DNA from: CAZXVU01 sp964644465
GTDB lineage: Bacteria > Chlamydiota > Chlamydiia > Chlamydiales > SM23-39
Assembly: GCA_964644465.1 (NCBI GenBank)
Contig: CAZXVU010000126.1
Location: 1 to 5,421 of the forward strand
Direction of reading: 5' to 3'
DNA: 5,421 nt
A model generated the notes under the pieces. The model searched no databases and was not told where the DNA came from. It saw nothing but the letters and a program-made list of their open reading frames with translations. Numbering within the stretch: the stretch's first letter is position 1; the number at the start of each line of letters is the position of its first letter. A program made the translations under genes and the position numbers. Positions 2,863 to 5,421 of the stretch are shown piece after piece.

Positions 2863-5421
2863 AAGTTCGTGAACCAGCGGTCGCAGCGTCCAAGCGGCAT
2901 GGCTTCAAAACGGACTACGGGCTGATAAATTTGCTTCTCTAGAAAACGGCAGGGAGGAGTTGTTGTACGGGTAGAAATTTGATAAAGGGGTAAAGTGAAG
3001 ATGATTTGCAATTGCCAGACGGACTCAAAAACTGGATCATGTCTAAAGCTTCCTTCCAAGGCAATATAGTCTTTATATTGGGGAACGAGGCGCACTTCTC
3101 CTCCTCTTGTGGATAAATGGCCTTCTCTTCCTGCGATGTAGAAAGGACCTGCAGCTCCATAGAGAGTGAAATTCTTCGAACGGACAAAATAATAGCCAAC
3201 CTCGCAGTTAAATCCATAAGAGACAGCTTCAAATTCAGTCCTGACCATGATGAAATCGCCGATGAAGTCGTCGAATACGCATTTCCTAAAGCGCCTTTTT
3301 GCGCCGAAAGGAACATAGACATTAGCGCGGAAATCCCATCTTCTTCCTAGAACTTCAATACCGACGCCGACTTGTTGAAAATATCCGATGCTTCCTTGCC
3401 GATAGTCGTAATAAGCATTCACTCCTAACATTTTACAGAAGGTGTAATCTTCGGGTATGTATCTAGCGATAATGCCGGCATTTGCTCCATATGTATCGTT
3501 GTCAAATCGATGCCCTCGCAAATCGATCATCGGAAGGAAATGGCCCGCTCGATAATCGGGAGCGATCAACATCTCCAGAGTGGAATAGTTGCTAGCAAGC
3601 GTAAATGCAGAGCCGCAGCGTGTTGATCCCTCTACATGTCGCAGTGTAATCCTTTTTGGAAGAGGGTAAGGGTATCCATCGTCTTCTACATAATAATAAA
3701 CTTCTTCTTCGGGTTCTGGTTTCTTTGTTGTTGGAAACGGATTGAATAGTGCCGAGAGAATGAGAGGAGGCGTTGTTGCCAGAGGAGTAATCTTCAGTTT
3801 TGGTTTTTCTCTTGCGACGATTTGTTTTCTTGGTTCAGCAGGTTTTTTTTCTACTACAATTGCTTTGGGCCGTTCTGGAGTTTTTATCTCAGGCGCAGCT
3901 TGTGCCAAGACAGGTTTTTCTTCTATTGCAGGAACTCTTGTCGGTTCTGGAGTTTTTATTTCAGGCGCAGCTTGTGCCAAGACTGGTTTTTCTTCTGCTG
4001 CAGGAGCTTTTGGCGGTTCTGGAGTTTCTGGTGCAGCTTTTACCAAAATGGGTTTTTCTTCTTTTTCAATCAGAGCTTCCTGCTTGGCGATTTCTACAAA
4101 AGCATTTTGCGTTTCAGGGTTAGATTTTTTCTCTTCCGCATGGCTAGCTTCGGCAGCTAGCGCTGTTTCTTTGATCGCTTTCAATTCATTCGCTACACGA
4201 AGATCATTGACCAATCTGTCTGAAATTTCTTTCATCCATAAATAAAATTTTTGCCGTCTTTCTATCGTCTGGAGCCTTCCATTGACGATGATCGTATCTG
4301 TTTGATCAAGAGAGGCGATGGCTTTCACTGTAGAATCATAAATGATCCCGATATCTCGTAAGAGCCGAGAAGCAAATTGTTTGATTGCATCGAGAGCGCT
4401 TCTTTCAGCCTTTTCTAACTGTTCGCTTCGTGTCTCTGGAATGGACTGAGCTGTTAAATGGCTTGCAACTCTCAGATCATTCGACAAACGTTTGGAGGCT
4501 TCTTGCAGCCATTGGAGGATTTTTTGGCGATCCAGAGAATTCTCTGATGAATCGAGAGTTTTAACCGCTGAATCATAGACAATCCATCCATCCCTGAAGA
4601 AACGGAGAGTGATTTGTTTGAGAGAATGCAATGGGTTTAAAGGTTCATTTTCCGGTGAAGAAATCCATGCCGTTTCAAAGAAATGCAAAAATTCTTGAAT
4701 CCATGGCAAAACTGGCGTTTGAAGATGGTGGATTGCAATCGTTTCTTTTGAAGTTCTCGAGCTGGTAGGAACCCAATCATTTTTGAGAGATCGATCGGCG
4801 TAATCGTGGACGAATGCAAAGAATGAGATGCGCAGTTTTTCAATCGAAATGAGATCTTGCTTAGGAGCCCATTTAGGATGGATCTGCGAGATTCGATGCA
4901 CCATCGATTCGCGGAGAAGGGGCAATTTGCCCTGCTTTGGATTCCACTTCAGATAACAATGGGAAGCATATTTTTGTATCAGATCCTTTGCAGATATCCG
5001 GAAGTGATAAATCGAAATCAAAGACTTATGGATCTGTTGTAGCATCGATGCGTGGAGGATAGGAATGCCATCCCGTTTCGGTTGCCATTTCAGATGACAA
5101 TGAGAGGTAAATTCTTGGATCTGTTCCTTTGCTGATTTTCGCAGGAAAGAAATCGAAAGTATCGATTTTTGAATCTGATGTTTCATCGATGCGCGGAGAG
5201 TTGGAAAACCCGCCCGTTTTGGTGCCCAACTTGGATGGAAATTGGAGGCAAACTCGAGTATTTGTGCTCGGAGATGAGGCAAACTATCTCGTTTCGATGA
5301 CCAGAAATCGGAGACCCACTGTTTAGCTAAAGGAAGGAATTTGTGAATCGATGTGCCGAGATTGCTGATCAGAGAAAATTCTTCTTTTATTGGAATATTT
5401 GGTTCTTCATTTTGCACGATA
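2859..5421 (-). CDS. Repeat-rich surface protein with C-terminal inverse-autotransporter-type beta barrel (5' end probably cut)
   Basis: At least 852 residues, ending with a TAA at 2861-2859. Numbering is from a GTG at 5417-5415, but the frame is still open at the window edge, that GTG has no visible ribosome-binding site, and no signal peptide follows, so the true start probably lies outside. Domains in order: a helical region with W-x-P-K-R repeats (39-187); a diverged repeat pair (266-323 and 345-414) sharing RD-x(4)-YDS, RQK and NDLRVA; a Pro/Lys/Glu/Ala linker with 22- to 24-residue repeats (453-522); a Tyr/acidic stretch (EEEVYYYVEDDGYPYPLP, 570-587); then a beta-strand-rich barrel (about 598-813). 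Barrel signatures LGVNAYYDYRQG (664-675) and VGVGIEVLGRRWDFRANVYVPFG (683-705) resemble the IAT-beta domain of chlamydial and intimin-type outer-membrane proteins. A 39-residue tail follows, ending in Phe as outer-membrane barrels often do. The likely role is an outer-membrane adhesin or structural protein; the helical part would lie in periplasm or outside. The order is reversed relative to intimin. Confidence 0.85.
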   Translation of the reverse strand, partial: IVQNEEPNIPIKEEFSLISNLGTSIHKFLPLAKQWVSDFWSSKRDSLPHLRAQILEFASNFHPSWAPKRAGFPTLRASMKHQIQKSILSISFLRKSAKEQIQEFTSHCHLKWQPKRDGIPILHASMLQQIHKSLISIYHFRISAKDLIQKYASHCYLKWNPKQGKLPLLRESMVHRISQIHPKWAPKQDLISIEKLRISFFAFVHDYADRSLKNDWVPTSSRTSKETIAIHHLQTPVLPWIQEFLHFFETAWISSPENEPLNPLHSLKQITLRFFRDGWIVYDSAVKTLDSSENSLDRQKILQWLQEASKRLSNDLRVASHLTAQSIPETRSEQLEKAERSALDAIKQFASRLLRDIGIIYDSTVKAIASLDQTDTIIVNGRLQTIERRQKFYLWMKEISDRLVNDLRVANELKAIKETALAAEASHAEEKKSNPETQNAFVEIAKQEALIEKEEKPILVKAAPETPEPPKAPAAEEKPVLAQAAPEIKTPEPTRVPAIEEKPVLAQAAPEIKTPERPKAIVVEKKPAEPRKQIVAREKPKLKITPLATTPPLILSALFNPFPTTKKPEPEEEVYYYVEDDGYPYPLPKRITLRHVEGSTRCGSAFTLASNYSTLEMLIAPDYRAGHFLPMIDLRGHRFDNDTYGANAGIIARYIPEDYTFCKMLGVNAYYDYRQGSIGYFQQVGVGIEVLGRRWDFRANVYVPFGAKRRFRKCVFDDFIGDFIMVRTEFEAVSYGFNCEVGYYFVRSKNFTLYGAAGPFYIAGREGHLSTRGGEVRLVPQYKDYIALEGSFRHDPVFESVWQLQIIFTLPLYQISTRTTTPPCRFLEKQIYQPVVRFEAMPLGRCDRWFTNF
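3852..4061 (-). repeat. Pro/Glu/Lys/Ala linker of 24-residue tandem repeats
   Basis: Three units begin EEKP: residues 453-474 (22 residues, DNA 3996-4061), 475-498 (3924-3995) and 499-522 (3852-3923), followed by decayed EKKP and REKP half-units. The last two units share EEKPVLAQAAPEIKTPE exactly. At DNA level 3872-3924 and 3944-3996 are 51 of 53 bases identical, and both differences are synonymous third positions (GAG/GAA, CCT/CCA). The first unit has lost two codons. Such low-complexity linkers resemble the Pro-rich spacers of TonB-like or wall-spanning proteins, and probably span the periplasm or hold the barrel away from the helical part. Confidence 0.85.
4176..4622 (-). repeat. Diverged two-copy helical repeat in the large surface protein
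   Basis: Residues 266-323 (LKQITLRFFRDGWIVYDSAV onward) and 345-414 (IKQFASRLLRDIGIIYDSTV onward) align over their whole length, with a 12-residue insertion in the second copy before RQK. Shared anchors are KQ, R-x-x-RD, YDS-x-VK, RQK, W-x(2-3)-S-x-RL and NDLRVA. Both copies look alpha-helical. They are separated by a short helical spacer (324-344) and precede the Pro-rich linker. This is an old internal duplication, distinct from the Trp repeats upstream. Confidence 0.75.
4857..5303 (-). repeat. Tryptophan-repeat region (25- and 47-residue units) in the large surface protein
   Basis: The motif W-x-x-K-R/Q-x(3)-P-x-L-R/H-x-S-M recurs with its Trp at residues 39, 64, 111, 158 and, degenerate, 183 of the large protein. 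Spacings are 25, 47, 47 and 25 residues. The two full 47-residue units (58-104, DNA 5106-5246; 105-151, DNA 4965-5105) are 24 of 47 identical by eye, and their second halves (SILSISFLRKSAKEQIQEF and equivalent) are amphipathic helices. The first and last units lack this 22-residue second half. The DNA copies have diverged, with recurrent CATCGATGCG-like stretches near 4904, 5043 and 5186. Tandem duplication with deletion or insertion of a half-unit explains the pattern. Confidence 0.8.

Noticed and set aside
3742..4245. Plus-strand open frame of 167 codons rich in Gly/Ser/Ala/Phe, and two overlapping plus-strand frames there
   Set aside because: They are antisense images of the Pro/Glu/Lys/Ala repeat linker; the 72-base repeat unit (a multiple of 3) and its lack of T/A-rich stop triplets keep all frames open. 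There is no ribosome-binding site and the internal repetition is exactly that of the opposite strand.

Overview
The window looks like a stretch of chromosome from an environmental (Chlamydia-like) member of the Chlamydiae. Waddlia-type organisms are my best guess, because base composition looks moderate rather than strongly AT-rich, but I would not commit to genus. The evidence is, first, a C-terminal membrane-barrel domain of the inverse-autotransporter (IAT-beta) type whose core signatures (LGVNAYYDYRQG, then VGVGIEVLGRRWDFRANVYVPFG) resemble copies I associate with Parachlamydia/Waddlia relatives. Second, there is a compact calcineurin-like phosphoesterase with a GNHDFWW motif, resembling the family that includes Chlamydia CT488. 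Both assignments are from memory of the families and are not backed by a search.

Layout, left to right. Positions 1-91 hold the first 30 codons of a minus-strand gene that leaves the window. Positions 92-218 are an AT-rich divergent promoter region with a TTGACT/AGTCAA inverted repeat. Positions 219-1184 (+) encode a 321-residue, very acidic, all-helical-looking protein that I do not recognise. Positions 1185-1384 separate two convergent genes and hold an elaborate inverted-repeat element built from eight CAGGAT/ATCCTG cores. Positions 1385-2140 (-) encode the metallophosphoesterase. A 50-bp divergent spacer with a perfect 16-bp palindrome separates it from 2191-2862 (+), a small GT-A-type glycosyltransferase. 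That gene overlaps by 4 bases, tail to tail, with the large minus-strand gene at 2859-5421, a repeat-rich protein of at least 852 residues ending in the IAT-beta-like barrel.

Every adjacent gene pair is divergent or convergent, so no two genes here form an operon and a shared pathway cannot be argued from gene order. The two enzymes are probably independent housekeeping or envelope genes sharing only a control region. The most interesting object is the large protein. It combines a 25/47/47/25-residue tryptophan-repeat region, a second diverged repeat pair, a Pro/Glu/Lys/Ala-rich linker of near-identical 24-residue repeats, and a C-terminal barrel, which is the opposite order from classical intimin/invasin-type inverse autotransporters. 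The second most interesting is the modular inverted repeat at 1214-1373.
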